From an uncultured Eubacteriales bacterium (GTDB lineage: Bacteria; Bacillota; Clostridia; Christensenellales; CAG-138), in contig CADBYI010000013.1 of assembly GCA_902798825.1 (NCBI GenBank), forward strand, positions 1-58,708: 58,708 bases of DNA. Reading direction: 5' to 3'. The notes under the pieces are model-generated. The model was given only the letters and a program-made list of their open reading frames with translations, was not told the origin of the DNA and made no database searches. How positions within the stretch are numbered: position 1 is the first letter of the stretch; every line of letters begins with the position of its first letter. Positions 1 to 9,713 of the stretch are shown here, one piece after another. The translations under genes and the position numbers were made by a program.

Positions 1-103
1 CTGAGCAGGCTGTCAGCAAAGGATGGCAGAAACGGCGTTCTTCGCCCCGAAGCTGTACAAAGGTACTGCGAGAGGGCGAAAACGCCCTTAATTTGCGGCA
101 TCT

Positions 104-133
104 TAAAAAAGAAATGGCGGTTTGCGCCATTTC
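104..133 (-). terminator. intrinsic terminator of the riboflavin transporter gene
   Basis: Read on the minus strand, a 9-bp perfect stem (GAAATGGCG with CGCCATTTC, 5-nt loop) is followed by six T. It lies downstream of the stop of the RibU-type gene. A second short hairpin (AGGGCG/CGCCCT, about 73-88) lies further left; nothing else is seen in bases 1-216. Confidence 0.75.
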
Positions 134-216
134 CACCTACATGTATACTCCTGTCCGTTTTTGCCGCAAATGGTCTGCCGCCTTTTTCGACAGCCTGAAG
201 CATACACACTACCGGT

Positions 217-945
217 TTACGCTGCCTGGGCCGCCTTTCGCTCCTTCTTTTTATCGTCCCCCAGGTGCAGCAGGGGGGAGATGCGCTTGTAGAGAAGCAT
301 GGTGAGAAGGGACACCACGATGCCCTTGAGCAGGTTGAAGGGGACCACGGCAAAGAGGACCAACGTGGACACGCTGGTGATGGCCCCGTTCACCTTGGTG
401 CCCATACCCACAATGGCGTCCAGCGGCATCCCGAACAGGGCCGAGAATTTGGGCAGCAGGTAGACGGCGTTGAAGACGCTGCCGAAAACGGTCATGAACA
501 GCGTCCCCACGACGAGGCCCAGGATAGCCCGCTGGCGGCTGGGACGGCTGTGATAGAGGATGCTGGCGGGGAGCACGAAGGAGCAGCCCACGGCGAAGTT
601 GGCAAAGTCCCCCACAAAGGCGGTGGTGGTGCCCTTGAGGATCAGCTTGATGCACACCTTGAGAAGCTCGCTGACCACCCCGGCCACGGGCCCCAGATAG
701 AACGTGCAGATGAGCACCGGCAGCTCCGATAGATCCAGCTTATAGAAACTTGGCGCGAAGAACAGGGGGATCTCGAACAGCATCAGCACCCCGGCCACGG
801 CGGATAGGACGGCGGTGTAGGTGATGTAGTGGGTGTCGGACAGCTTCTTGCGGTTCTTCACCAACAGTTTTTCGAACCAAAGGGCCAGCAGGAACAGGCC
901 CGCAAAGATGGCAAGACACACTAAGATGAATTTGACGTTTTCCAT
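217..945 (-). CDS. ribU: riboflavin ECF transporter S component (RibU type)
   Basis: The 242-residue protein is almost entirely hydrophobic, with about six membrane segments, and has the length and pattern of ECF-transporter substrate-binding (S) components. The region around residues 65-120 (FEIPLFF, DLSELPVLICTFYLGP, KGTTTAFVGDFANF) resembles RibU. RibU captures riboflavin and works with a shared EcfA/A'/T module, which is not encoded here. An FMN riboswitch directly upstream supports a flavin substrate. The start follows GGAGG by about 6 nt. The gene stands alone, closed by the hairpin at 104-133. The protein begins with an extra N-terminal helix (residues 5-25). Family assignment is secure; the substrate rests mostly on the riboswitch. 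Confidence 0.9.
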   Translation of the reverse strand: MENVKFILVCLAIFAGLFLLALWFEKLLVKNRKKLSDTHYITYTAVLSAVAGVLMLFEIPLFFAPSFYKLDLSELPVLICTFYLGPVAGVVSELLKVCIKLILKGTTTAFVGDFANFAVGCSFVLPASILYHSRPSRQRAILGLVVGTLFMTVFGSVFNAVYLLPKFSALFGMPLDAIVGMGTKVNGAITSVSTLVLFAVVPFNLLKGIVVSLLTMLLYKRISPLLHLGDDKKKERKAAQAA

Positions 946-954
946 AGATGACCT

Positions 955-989
955 CCAAACAAATAATCCTGAAGCCTTGCAGCCTCAGG
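955..989 (-). terminator. regulatory terminator in the FMN riboswitch leader
   Basis: On the minus strand, CCTGAGGC pairs with GCTTCAGG (one G-U), followed by a T-rich tract that runs into the GGAGG ribosome binding site of ribU. Its place between aptamer and start codon fits the expression platform of a transcription-terminating riboswitch. Confidence 0.7.
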
Positions 990-1025
990 AATTCGTGGAG
1001 CGTCATGATCTGGTTCATGCGCGCG

Positions 1026-1140
1026 AACGTCTTTTCCCATCCGGACTGTACCGTCGGTCCCGGAATCGCACCGGGTCGGCCTCAAAACGAGGTTCATGGA
1101 CTCTACCATCGGTCGGGAGTTTCACCCTGCCCCAAAGACT
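1026..1140 (-). ncRNA. FMN riboswitch (RFN element)
   Basis: Read on the minus strand, the conserved RFN blocks appear in order: GCAGGGTGAAACTCCC, GACCGATGGTAGAGTCC, the paired CCCGGTGCGATTCCGGG arm, GACCGACGGTA, then CAGTCCGGATGGGAAAAGA. These are the hallmark aptamer segments that bind FMN. The element precedes the RibU-type transporter and a terminator hairpin, so FMN is expected to switch transporter expression off. Confidence 0.95.
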
Positions 1141-1255
1141 GTTATTCGCTTCGAAAGGCAGTATAGCACAGGTACCATAGCCTTGTCAATCATCGAAGCT
1201 GAGCGCCGCATATTCGTCAAAACTGTAAAAAAGTTGTAATCTGTGGTCAAATCCA

Positions 1256-1283
1256 TTGACAAACAGATTTATTCTTATATATT
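1256..1283 (+). promoter_or_regulatory. promoter of the BlaI/M56 operon
   Basis: A consensus -35 TTGACA (1256-1261) and a -10 TATATT (1278-1283) are spaced by 16 bp. The predicted start near 1290 falls inside the palindrome at 1288-1303. Confidence 0.7.
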
Positions 1284-1287
1284 TAAG

Positions 1288-1303
1288 ACAAGATCGATCT
1301 TGT
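1288..1303. promoter_or_regulatory. palindromic operator candidate for the BlaI-type repressor
   Basis: ACAAGATCGATCTTGT is a perfect 16-bp palindrome at the predicted transcription start, 30 bp before the repressor gene. BlaI/MecI proteins bind palindromes of this kind at their own promoters, so autoregulation is inferred. Confidence 0.6.
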
Positions 1304-1332
1304 AAATCTATGAATACCTCGAGGTGAAGAAC

Positions 1333-1722
1333 ATGGACACACGGCTCAAGGACAATGAATGGATCATACTCCATGCGGTATGGCAGGAAAACCCCATCGA
1401 CCTCAAGTCGATCATCCGGTACGTGCAGGCGCACAACCCGGAGGTCGCCTGGGACTACAAGACCTACCACAGCTTTCTGCGGATACTCCTGGACAAGGGG
1501 TATCTGAAGGCGGTGAAGGTGGGCAAGAACAACCTCTACAGCCCCGGCATCACCTATGAGGAGGCCATGTCGAGGGAGGCGGACAGCATCGTGTCCCGCC
1601 GCAGCTTCTACGGCTCCGTGTCCGGTCTCATGGTCAACATGGCCGAGCAGGGGAAGCTCACCGAACAGGAGAAGCGGGACCTGATGGAGCTGGCCCAGCG
1701 GCTGGCGAGAGGCGAGGTATGA
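1333..1722 (+). CDS. BlaI/MecI family winged-helix repressor
   Basis: The 129-residue protein has the usual length and pattern of BlaI/MecI repressors: an N-terminal winged helix (LKDNEWIILHAVW, VAWDYKTYHSFLRILLDKGYL, KNNLYSPGITYEEA) and a helical dimerisation tail. ATG 1333 is preferred over GTG 1324 because GAGG lies 8 nt upstream of it. The stop overlaps the start of the M56 peptidase gene by 4 bp, the classical repressor-sensor pairing. In known systems a membrane M56 protease triggers cleavage of the repressor; whether beta-lactam or another cell-wall signal is sensed here cannot be told. Confidence 0.9.
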   Translation: MDTRLKDNEWIILHAVWQENPIDLKSIIRYVQAHNPEVAWDYKTYHSFLRILLDKGYLKAVKVGKNNLYSPGITYEEAMSREADSIVSRRSFYGSVSGLMVNMAEQGKLTEQEKRDLMELAQRLARGEV

Positions 1723-2630
1723 TCCCATCGCCGGAGACCGCCAGGGCCATCCTGACCCGTCTTCTGGAGATGGGCGTCTACGCCCTGGTGATCTTCGGGG
1801 CGGTCCTGGCGTTTCGCCGGGTCTTCCACAACAAGACGAGGCCGGCGCTACGGTTCGGGTTTTGGCTCCTGTTGCTGTTGCGGCTGACCCTGCCGGTCAC
1901 CGTGACCAGTGGGATCCACCTGATCGTGCTGCCGGCGGCTGAGCCGACAGCGACGACTTTGACCGCCCGGACGGAGGCAAGCGCGCAGCCCGCCCGTCCG
2001 GCCGCGGTCACCGACCCCACGACCAGGCCCACCGGCGCACCGGAGGCCGAAACGGCGCCGATCGGGGAGACCCAGGCGGCGCGGACGTTTGCGGTGCGGC
2101 TCAGGGTCTCCCAGTGGCTGGTACTCCTGTGGGCCCTGGGCGCGGCGGCGTTCCTCGTCCGCCGGGTGTGGATGCGGGGCCTGCTGGCCGCCCGCGTCCG
2201 GACCAGCGCCAGGGTGCCCGATCCCGAGACCCTGGGGGAATTTAGGCGGCTCTGCCATAGGATGCACGTCCGGCGGCCCGTGCGGCTCCTGGAGATGGAG
2301 GACATCACCAGCCCCGCCCTGACCATCGGGCTCAGGCCCAAGGTCCTGCTGCCGTCATTCTTGGCGGAGGAGGGCCGAGCTGAGGCGCGGCGCTTCGCCC
2401 TCCTGCACGAGCTCACCCACCTCAAACGGGGGGACGACCTCATCCTGCTCTGGTACGGCGTCCTGCGGTGCCTCTGGTGGTTCCATCCGGTGGTCTATCT
2501 CATGGAGAAGCCCTTCCGCATGGACATGGAATCCGCCTGCGACGCGCGGGCGGTCCGGGGCATGAGCCGCCAGGAGAAGCTGGCCTATGCGGCCCTCCTG
2601 CTGGAGCTCAGCGGGGAAGGGAGCCTGTAG
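1719..2630 (+). CDS. M56 family membrane metallopeptidase (BlaR1/MecR1-like)
   Basis: The 303-residue protein has N-terminal membrane helices (residues about 17-70), a Pro/Ala/Thr-rich linker, a further membrane segment near 130-145, and the zinc motif HELTH at residues 230-234, followed by a helix with WWFHPVVYL. This is the core of M56 regulatory proteases. No penicillin-binding sensor domain follows. The ORF stops where M56 proteins usually continue with a KxR-rich stretch and a last membrane helix; that material instead begins the next gene, so a two-domain ancestor appears to have been split. It is translationally coupled to the repressor by an ATGA overlap. Confidence 0.88.
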   Translation: MIPSPETARAILTRLLEMGVYALVIFGAVLAFRRVFHNKTRPALRFGFWLLLLLRLTLPVTVTSGIHLIVLPAAEPTATTLTARTEASAQPARPAAVTDPTTRPTGAPEAETAPIGETQAARTFAVRLRVSQWLVLLWALGAAAFLVRRVWMRGLLAARVRTSARVPDPETLGEFRRLCHRMHVRRPVRLLEMEDITSPALTIGLRPKVLLPSFLAEEGRAEARRFALLHELTHLKRGDDLILLWYGVLRCLWWFHPVVYLMEKPFRMDMESACDARAVRGMSRQEKLAYAALLLELSGEGSL

Positions 2631-2667
2631 ACCACGAACACACACGAAAACAGAAAGGAGTAAGATC

Positions 2668-4650
2668 ATGAAGATTTTTGATACGAAGAAATCCACCCAG
2701 GAGCTTATGGGCCTCGGCATGGCCCTCCATGGGGACAAGGCCACCCTGGAGACCCGGATACGCGGGGTCTTCAGCCGCAGAAGGTCCGCCCGCGTCGCTT
2801 CCGTGACGGCCGCGGCGCTGGTCCTCGCCCTGGTGTTCGCCTGCTTCACCACGGCCTGCCAGCCGGTGGTGGCCAACGCGGCGGCGACGGCGGTGGTCGC
2901 TTCCGAGAAGACCGCGGCGATGGAAGGCTCCCTGCTGTCCTTCGGCGGGTACGCCAAGGGCACCCTGGACGGAAACAGGATCACCGTGACGGACAGTAAG
3001 GGCGGCAAGCATGAATTCACCTGGCTGGACGAAGGCATCCGCAAGACCGTGGACGGGGCGAAGGAGCTGTCCGATCCCATCCCGGAGGGAACTTACGCCA
3101 CACCCGCGGAGGCGGCCCTCCACGCCGCAGAGACCGCCGTGACCATCTGGGGCGACGCCGTCCCCTCAAGTGAGATCCACATCAACATGTATACCGGCGA
3201 CGGCCTGGAACTGGTCTACTACGGCATCGGCTTCGACGGGACGCCCTTTGAGTCCGTGGACCACATCTACGGGTACGCGGACGCCGTGACCGGCACGGTA
3301 CTGTATCTCGATTACCATTATTGGGGCCAGACGTCGCAAGCGTATGGCAGCGAAGCCATCAATGGGAAGGTGAGCTCCTGGAAATGGGACAATGAAACCT
3401 ACGCCGCTGCCCACACCTCAGATAAAGCCCTTGATACGGCTATGGAGCTCATTCGCTGCTGCTTCCCCACGGGGGAGATCGTGCCGAAGGACCCCAATCT
3501 CTGGGATGCCGGTTCCCACACCGATGGAGAGCAGATCCTGTGGGCGGGTGGCTATGTGGCCCTGGTAGACGCCTATATCCGGATGGACAAGGACCCTTGC
3601 TACTACGTGCAGGTGGCTGTGCCCTTGGAGGAAGGCGCAAAGCCCTGCATTTCAATCTTCGGCTGCTACCCTCTGGGCTGGGAATATTGCTGGAACCAGA
3701 TACACGATCCTGCCGTCCTGCGGGAGGAGATGGCGGATCTGGAGGCCATTCGCAATAGCGTCAAGGTCAACGCCGGGTCCAAGGAGCGGTCGTATCCCGT
3801 CTTCGACGAGAAACTTCTGAAGGATCGTGCGGACTACGCCGCAAAGCAGGTCGGCATGAAGTTCTATCTGAGTGCCGACAGCTATGACAAGGAGTTTATC
3901 GAGGAACAGGGACGGGAGCGGACGATCTCCATGGCCTTCATCGACATCTCCCTGGGCACGGCGGACCCCTGGTCGGTGGAGTGGCTGGACCTGGGGACAC
4001 CGGAGGACGTGATCCGCTGTGCCCTGCCGGGACAGACCTTGCAGTTTTCCGGCAGCGGCCTGTGGGCGGTGTACGTGGGGGACGGCCAGTGCGTGTACGC
4101 CAAGGCCGAACCGGACGAGACGGTGGGCGTCATCACCCAGGCGTCTGTGGCGGACATGATGCAGAACAACCATTGCCAGCTGCAGATCAACGACTACATG
4201 GTGGTATCCCCGGCGGTGGAATACCTGCTTGACCCCAACGATGGGACCGCGCCAGCCCCGGTTGATGCTGCCCTGGATGGCTATGCCGCCCAGGCGGAGG
4301 CCCTTTGCGGCACCACCTTCACCCCCATGGCGGACGAGTGGAAGCAGGGCGGTGACCCCGCGGAGTATCAGAAGATCTTCCTGGTCCGCATCGGCGCATA
4401 TTTGGACGATGGATTTGAGGATAGTGATCCTATGCTTGACCCGGCCATGGTGGATGCGAAGGCAAAGCGCGGGAATGTGCTGCGCTTTGAATCGGATGGA
4501 CGGTTCTATTATGCGATCTATTTGGGCAATGGACTGATGGCCTACGCGGACGCGGAGCGCATGATAGTGCGCAACGCCTATGTGGTCGATTGGATGAAAG
4601 ACAAGGAGGGCAAGCCGGACTGCACCTGCTGTATCCTGACCTGGCGCTGA
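2668..4650 (+). CDS. membrane-anchored extracellular protein, probable split-off half of the M56 sensor
   Basis: This 660-residue protein starts 9 nt after AAAGGAG. Residues 28-40 (LETRIRGVFSRRR) and the hydrophobic helix at about 45-65 resemble the segment that follows the peptidase core in M56 proteins, suggesting gene fission. The rest is predicted extracellular and has no family I recognise with certainty. Two related segments, about residues 445-480 (LPGQTLQFSG, AVYVGDGQCVYA) and 598-630 (KRGNVLRFES, AIYLGNGLMAYA), recall the GDLVFF...VGIYLGNG strand pair of NlpC/P60 barrels but lack the usual His. It is the third gene of the BlaI operon and could be its sensor; that role is inferred. 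Confidence 0.6.
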   Translation: MKIFDTKKSTQELMGLGMALHGDKATLETRIRGVFSRRRSARVASVTAAALVLALVFACFTTACQPVVANAAATAVVASEKTAAMEGSLLSFGGYAKGTLDGNRITVTDSKGGKHEFTWLDEGIRKTVDGAKELSDPIPEGTYATPAEAALHAAETAVTIWGDAVPSSEIHINMYTGDGLELVYYGIGFDGTPFESVDHIYGYADAVTGTVLYLDYHYWGQTSQAYGSEAINGKVSSWKWDNETYAAAHTSDKALDTAMELIRCCFPTGEIVPKDPNLWDAGSHTDGEQILWAGGYVALVDAYIRMDKDPCYYVQVAVPLEEGAKPCISIFGCYPLGWEYCWNQIHDPAVLREEMADLEAIRNSVKVNAGSKERSYPVFDEKLLKDRADYAAKQVGMKFYLSADSYDKEFIEEQGRERTISMAFIDISLGTADPWSVEWLDLGTPEDVIRCALPGQTLQFSGSGLWAVYVGDGQCVYAKAEPDETVGVITQASVADMMQNNHCQLQINDYMVVSPAVEYLLDPNDGTAPAPVDAALDGYAAQAEALCGTTFTPMADEWKQGGDPAEYQKIFLVRIGAYLDDGFEDSDPMLDPAMVDAKAKRGNVLRFESDGRFYYAIYLGNGLMAYADAERMIVRNAYVVDWMKDKEGKPDCTCCILTWR

Positions 4651-4662
4651 ACGAAAATAAAC

Positions 4663-4693
4663 AAAGGCACCCCAATCCTTCCCGGGGTGCCTT
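4663..4693. terminator. bidirectional intrinsic terminator
   Basis: AAAGGCACCCC pairs perfectly with GGGGTGCCTTT around a 9-nt loop. It lies between convergent genes (BlaI operon and cysE), and its A/T-flanked stem can serve both strands. Confidence 0.85.
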
Positions 4694-4705
4694 TGCTATG
4701 CTATC

Positions 4706-5587
4706 TTACAACTGGGCGCTGTCCAGGGGACTCTCCTCCATGATGTCCCGGGTCAGATGCTCGTCGGTCACAGCCGCCCGGGTCAGGACCATCTTGCCCG
4801 CCTCCACGGAGTGGGTGAGCCACACGTTGCCGCCGATGACGCAGTCGTTGCCGATCCGGGTCCGGCCGCCCAGGATGGTGGCCCCGGCGTAGATGACCAC
4901 CCGATCCCCGATGTCCGGATGCCGCTTGATGCCCTTCACCGGGTTCCCGTCGGGTCCCAGCTCAAAGCTCTTGGCTCCCAGCGTCACGTGCTGGTACAGC
5001 TTCACGTGCTCGCCGATGGTGGTGGTCTCGCCGATGACCACGCCTGTGCCATGGTCGATGAAGAAGGAGTCGCCGATGGCGGCGCCGGGATGGATGTCGA
5101 TGCCCGTGGTCCGATGGGCGTACTCGGTCATCATCCGGGGCAGCAGGGGCACCTTCTCGAGGTACAGCACGTGAGCCAGGCGATAGGCGGCGATGGCGGG
5201 GAAGGCCGGATAGCAGAGGATGATCTCCTCCACGCTTCCGGCGGCCGGGTCCCCCTCATAGGCGGCCACCAGGTCCGTGGCCAGCTGCCGCTGCACCTCG
5301 GGTAAAGCGGTGAACAGGGCCCGGGCCACCAGCTCCGGCGTCTGTCCCTGGGGCAGCACCCGCTCGAGGCAGGCCGTCAGCAGCTCCGACGCCTCCAGCA
5401 GCGCGCTCTCCCGGGAGAGGGAGGCGGCGGCATAAGGGGGGAACATGGCCGCGATGAGCCGATCCGTCAGCTGCTCCGCGTTCTGCCGGAAGCCCCGAAA
5501 GCTCTGGCCGTTTTCCGTCTGCCCATTCTCCGCCAACACCCGGGCAGCTTGGGCAACGCGTTCGATCATGGACTCTTGCATATTCAT
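4706..5587 (-). CDS. cysE: serine O-acetyltransferase
   Basis: The 293-residue protein makes O-acetylserine from serine and acetyl-CoA, the substrate of cysteine synthase. An N-terminal helical region of about 165 residues is followed by a left-handed beta-helix: [74 protein letters not shown]. This is the long serine-acetyltransferase form. The stop codon of cysK and the start overlap by 4 bp (ATGA), so both cysteine-biosynthesis enzymes are co-transcribed and coupled, downstream of the Cys-rich leader peptide. Confidence 0.95.
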   Translation of the reverse strand: MNMQESMIERVAQAARVLAENGQTENGQSFRGFRQNAEQLTDRLIAAMFPPYAAASLSRESALLEASELLTACLERVLPQGQTPELVARALFTALPEVQRQLATDLVAAYEGDPAAGSVEEIILCYPAFPAIAAYRLAHVLYLEKVPLLPRMMTEYAHRTTGIDIHPGAAIGDSFFIDHGTGVVIGETTTIGEHVKLYQHVTLGAKSFELGPDGNPVKGIKRHPDIGDRVVIYAGATILGGRTRIGNDCVIGGNVWLTHSVEAGKMVLTRAAVTDEHLTRDIMEESPLDSAQL

Positions 5588-6516
5588 TCAGCGAACAGGG
5601 CGGTGGACAGATACCGATCCCCTGTGTCGGGGAGTAGGGCCACGATGGTTTTGCCTGCGTTCTCAGGGCGTTTTGCCAGCTCCAATGCGGCCCACAGCGC
5701 CGCGCCGGAGGAGATACCCACCAGCACGCCCTCGCTGCGGCCCATGCGCCGGCCGGTGGAGAGGGCGTTCTCGTTGGTCACGGGGATGATCTCGTCATAG
5801 ACAGCGGTGTTCAATACATCCGGTATGAACCCGGCGCCGATGCCCTGGATCATGTGGGAACCGGCCTTGCCTTCGGAGAGGACAGGGGAGGAGGCGGGCT
5901 CCACAGCCACCACCTTCACGTTGGGATTCTGCTCCTTCAAATATTCGCCCACACCGGTCACGGTGCCGCCGGTGCCCACGCCGGCCACGAAGATGTCCAC
6001 CTTTCCGTCGGTATCCTGCCAGATTTCGGGGCCCGTTGTGGCCTTGTGGGCGGCGGGGTTGGCCGGGTTCACGAACTGGCCGGGGATGAAGGCCCCGGGG
6101 ATCTCCTTGGAGAGCTCCTCGGCCTTGGCGATGGCGCCCTTCATGCCCTTGGCACCCTCGGTGAGCACCAGCTCGGCCCCATAGGCATTCATCAGCTGGC
6201 GGCGCTCCACGCTCATGGTCTCCGGCATGACGATGATGATCCGATAGCCCCGGGCGGCGGCCACGGAAGCAAGGCCGATGCCCGTGTTGCCGGAGGTGGG
6301 TTCGATGATGACGGAGCCGGGCTTCAATAGGCCCTTCTCCTCCGCATCGTCGATCATGGCTTTGGCGATGCGGTCCTTCACGGAACCGGCGGGATTGAGG
6401 TACTCCAGCTTCACCAGGACGGTGGCCTTGAGGCCCTCCTCCTTCTCGATGTGCTTGACCTCCAACAGGGGCGTGCGGCCGATAAGCTGATCGGCGGAAG
6501 TGTAGATGCGGGACAT
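5584..6516 (-). CDS. cysK: cysteine synthase A (O-acetylserine sulfhydrylase)
   Basis: The 310-residue PLP enzyme condenses O-acetylserine with sulfide to give cysteine. Residues 41-49 (NPAGSVKDR) carry the PLP lysine K47, and [11 protein letters not shown] and [13 protein letters not shown] are the cofactor loops. The length is typical. ATG at 6514-6516 is chosen because AGGAGG lies 8 nt upstream. It is the first structural gene of the operon, overlaps cysE by 4 bp, and is preceded by a strong terminator hairpin and a 26-codon Cys-rich leader ORF, so attenuation by cysteine supply is likely. Confidence 0.96.
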   Translation of the reverse strand: MSRIYTSADQLIGRTPLLEVKHIEKEEGLKATVLVKLEYLNPAGSVKDRIAKAMIDDAEEKGLLKPGSVIIEPTSGNTGIGLASVAAARGYRIIIVMPETMSVERRQLMNAYGAELVLTEGAKGMKGAIAKAEELSKEIPGAFIPGQFVNPANPAAHKATTGPEIWQDTDGKVDIFVAGVGTGGTVTGVGEYLKEQNPNVKVVAVEPASSPVLSEGKAGSHMIQGIGAGFIPDVLNTAVYDEIIPVTNENALSTGRRMGRSEGVLVGISSGAALWAALELAKRPENAGKTIVALLPDTGDRYLSTALFAE

Positions 6517-6565
6517 GGGGTTTACCTCCTGAAGTATAATATGATTTTTCTGTAAACCATGGGAT

Positions 6566-6596
6566 AAAAAACGGAGAGCCCCATCAGGGCTCTCCG
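6566..6596 (-). terminator. attenuator terminator upstream of cysK
   Basis: On the minus strand CGGAGAGCCC pairs with GGGCTCTCCG around a short loop, followed by TTTTTT (6566-6571). It lies between the leader peptide stop (6623) and cysK (6516), so transcripts must pass it to reach the operon. Confidence 0.9.
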
Positions 6597-6622
6597 GCAA
6601 AATCCGTGCTTCTCCGGGAACT

Positions 6623-6703
6623 CTACATGGGTACCACAAAACGCGGGTGCTGGTCACAGCACACGGTACAACAACAGATACAGCTGAAGGTGGCCTTTCT
6701 CAT
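6623..6703 (-). CDS. cysteine-rich leader peptide of the cysK-cysE operon
   Basis: A 26-codon ORF reads [12 protein letters not shown], then [14 protein letters not shown]. It has six Cys codons in a nine-codon stretch (codons 8-16), a density very unlikely by chance in front of a cysteine operon. A GGAG sits about 9 nt before the ATG, and a TTGACA/TATAAA promoter lies just upstream. The last two Cys codons form part of a 6-bp hairpin (GTGCTG/CAGCAC, 6647-6662). The terminator at 6566-6596 follows. The arrangement matches ribosome-mediated attenuation like the trp and his leaders: stalling at Cys codons when Cys-tRNA is scarce would favour read-through. The role is inferred from layout. Confidence 0.8.
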   Translation of the reverse strand: MRKATFSCICCCTVCCDQHPRFVVPM

Positions 6704-6739
6704 GTGAGCTCTCCGTTACTTTCCTATCGGTTTAGTATG

Positions 6740-6768
6740 TTTATACTACATTTGCCCCTGCCTGTCAA
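6740..6768 (-). promoter_or_regulatory. promoter of the cysK-cysE operon
   Basis: On the minus strand a consensus -35 TTGACA (6763-6768) and -10 TATAAA (6740-6745) are spaced by exactly 17 bp. Transcription would start near 6733, about 30 nt before the leader peptide start. Confidence 0.8.
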
Positions 6769-6805
6769 TAGGCAGGGATGTATTTCATATATTTTTTTGC
6801 CCGGG

Positions 6806-8035
6806 TCAAGTATCCCTTTGGGTGAGGCCGCGGCCGAAGCGAACGGCGTCGCTCCCATACTTGGAGCGGATGGTGTCCACCGCGTCGTCCAGCCGCTGGG
6901 CCTTCTCCGTGGCGGCGGCGTCGCCGAACATGCTCAGCTGCTGGGCCCCATCCACGCTAAGGTCAGACACGCCCACACTCAACATGCGGATGGGCTTCCC
7001 GGCGGGCCAGTTTTCCCGAAGCAGCGCCGCCGCCGTGTCCCGGATGAGCCGGGTGCTGGCAGTGAACGAATCGAGCTTTCGCTGCCGATTCATGACCTTC
7101 AGACTGGTATCCTTGACCTGTATCTGGACCACGGAGGCGTACAGCTTTTTGCGCCGCAGCCGGGTTCCCACCTGATCGGCGATCAGCGTGACGCCCGCCA
7201 TCACCTCCGCAGAATCCACCAGATCATGGTCGAAGGTGACGTTGTGGCTGATGCTCTTGGGCTGCTCCTCATAGCGGGACGGGAGGACGGGGGATAGGTC
7301 CTCTCCTCGGGCGGTGCTCCGCAAATGGAGCCCGGTCTTTCCCAGGAAGGGGAGGGCCTGGGGGTCCGCCTGGGCCAAATCCCCGATGGTCAAAATGCCG
7401 TGGGCCCGCATAAGGCCGGCGCCGGACTTGCCCACGAACAGCAGCGCTTCGATGGGCAGCGGCCAAAGAAGGGTCTGATAGTTGGCGCGGGAGATCACGG
7501 TGGTGGCGTCGGGCTTTTTATAATCGGACCCCATCTTGGCAAAGGTCCGGTTGAAGGACACGCCCACGGAGATAGTCACGCCGATCTCCTCCCGGACGCG
7601 GCGCCTGAGCTCGTCGGCGATCTGCTGGCCGGAGCCGAAGAGGTGGCGGCTGCCGGTCACGTCGAGGAAGCTCTCATCGATACTGAACCGCTCCACCAGG
7701 TCCGTATAGCTTTCGTAGATGGCGTTGATGCGCTGGCTCACCGCCTTGTATTTCTCGTGATGGGCGGGGACAAGCAGCAGCTCCGGACACTTTTTTCTGG
7801 CGCTGTAGATGGTTTCGGCGGTTTCGATATGATAGGCCTTGGCCAGCTCGTTTTTCGCCAGGATGATGCCGTGCCGGGACGCGGGATCGCCGCACACCGC
7901 CATGGGCACCTGCTTGTATTCAGGGTGGTCGATGGACTCCACCGACGCAAAATAGCTGTTGCAGTCCGCATGGAGGATGACCCTGTCCGTGGGCAGAAAG
8001 CCGTCGTCTATATGGCTGTTGTCAGGTCTCCACAT
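6806..8035 (-). CDS. dinB: DNA polymerase IV (Y family)
   Basis: The 409-residue protein is a translesion DNA polymerase. Catalytic motifs are HADCNSYFASVE near the N-terminus and SIDESFLDVT; GVSFNRTFAKMGSDYKKP is also typical. Near the C-terminus QLSMFG is the canonical beta-clamp binding peptide. The start at 8033-8035 is chosen because GGGAGG lies 7 nt upstream; a longer reading frame exists but lacks a ribosome binding site. It is divergent from the glycerol operon. Confidence 0.94.
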   Translation of the reverse strand: MWRPDNSHIDDGFLPTDRVILHADCNSYFASVESIDHPEYKQVPMAVCGDPASRHGIILAKNELAKAYHIETAETIYSARKKCPELLLVPAHHEKYKAVSQRINAIYESYTDLVERFSIDESFLDVTGSRHLFGSGQQIADELRRRVREEIGVTISVGVSFNRTFAKMGSDYKKPDATTVISRANYQTLLWPLPIEALLFVGKSGAGLMRAHGILTIGDLAQADPQALPFLGKTGLHLRSTARGEDLSPVLPSRYEEQPKSISHNVTFDHDLVDSAEVMAGVTLIADQVGTRLRRKKLYASVVQIQVKDTSLKVMNRQRKLDSFTASTRLIRDTAAALLRENWPAGKPIRMLSVGVSDLSVDGAQQLSMFGDAAATEKAQRLDDAVDTIRSKYGSDAVRFGRGLTQRDT

Positions 8036-8075
8036 TCCCAAGCCTCCCGGTCGGATACAAATCGCAATTGGCCCC

Positions 8076-8121
8076 TTGCGCATAGCGATGATATGATGAT
8101 ACAATACATTTTAACAAATGT
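8076..8121 (+). promoter_or_regulatory. promoter and palindromic operator candidate of the glycerol operon
   Basis: TTGCGC (8076-8081) and an extended -10 TGATACAAT (-10 hexamer 8100-8105) are 18 bp apart. Immediately downstream is ACATTTTAACAAATGT (8106-8121), a 6+6 inverted repeat at the expected start site, a plausible repressor site. No regulator gene is adjacent. Confidence 0.5.
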
Positions 8122-8191
8122 GAAGATGTGATTCTCTTTCCGTTCTTCACAGGTTTTTTATGCTCGCAATTATCGAAAAAAGGAGACGTAG

Positions 8192-9700
<1,509 letters not shown>

Positions 9701-9713
9701 AGGAGAGCAAGGT

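Noticed and set aside
6620..6720. A T-box riboswitch upstream of cysK, suggested by GTGGTACC
   Set aside because: The surrounding T-box bases and a specifier stem are not visible, and the same bases are codons of the Cys-rich leader peptide, which explains the region better.
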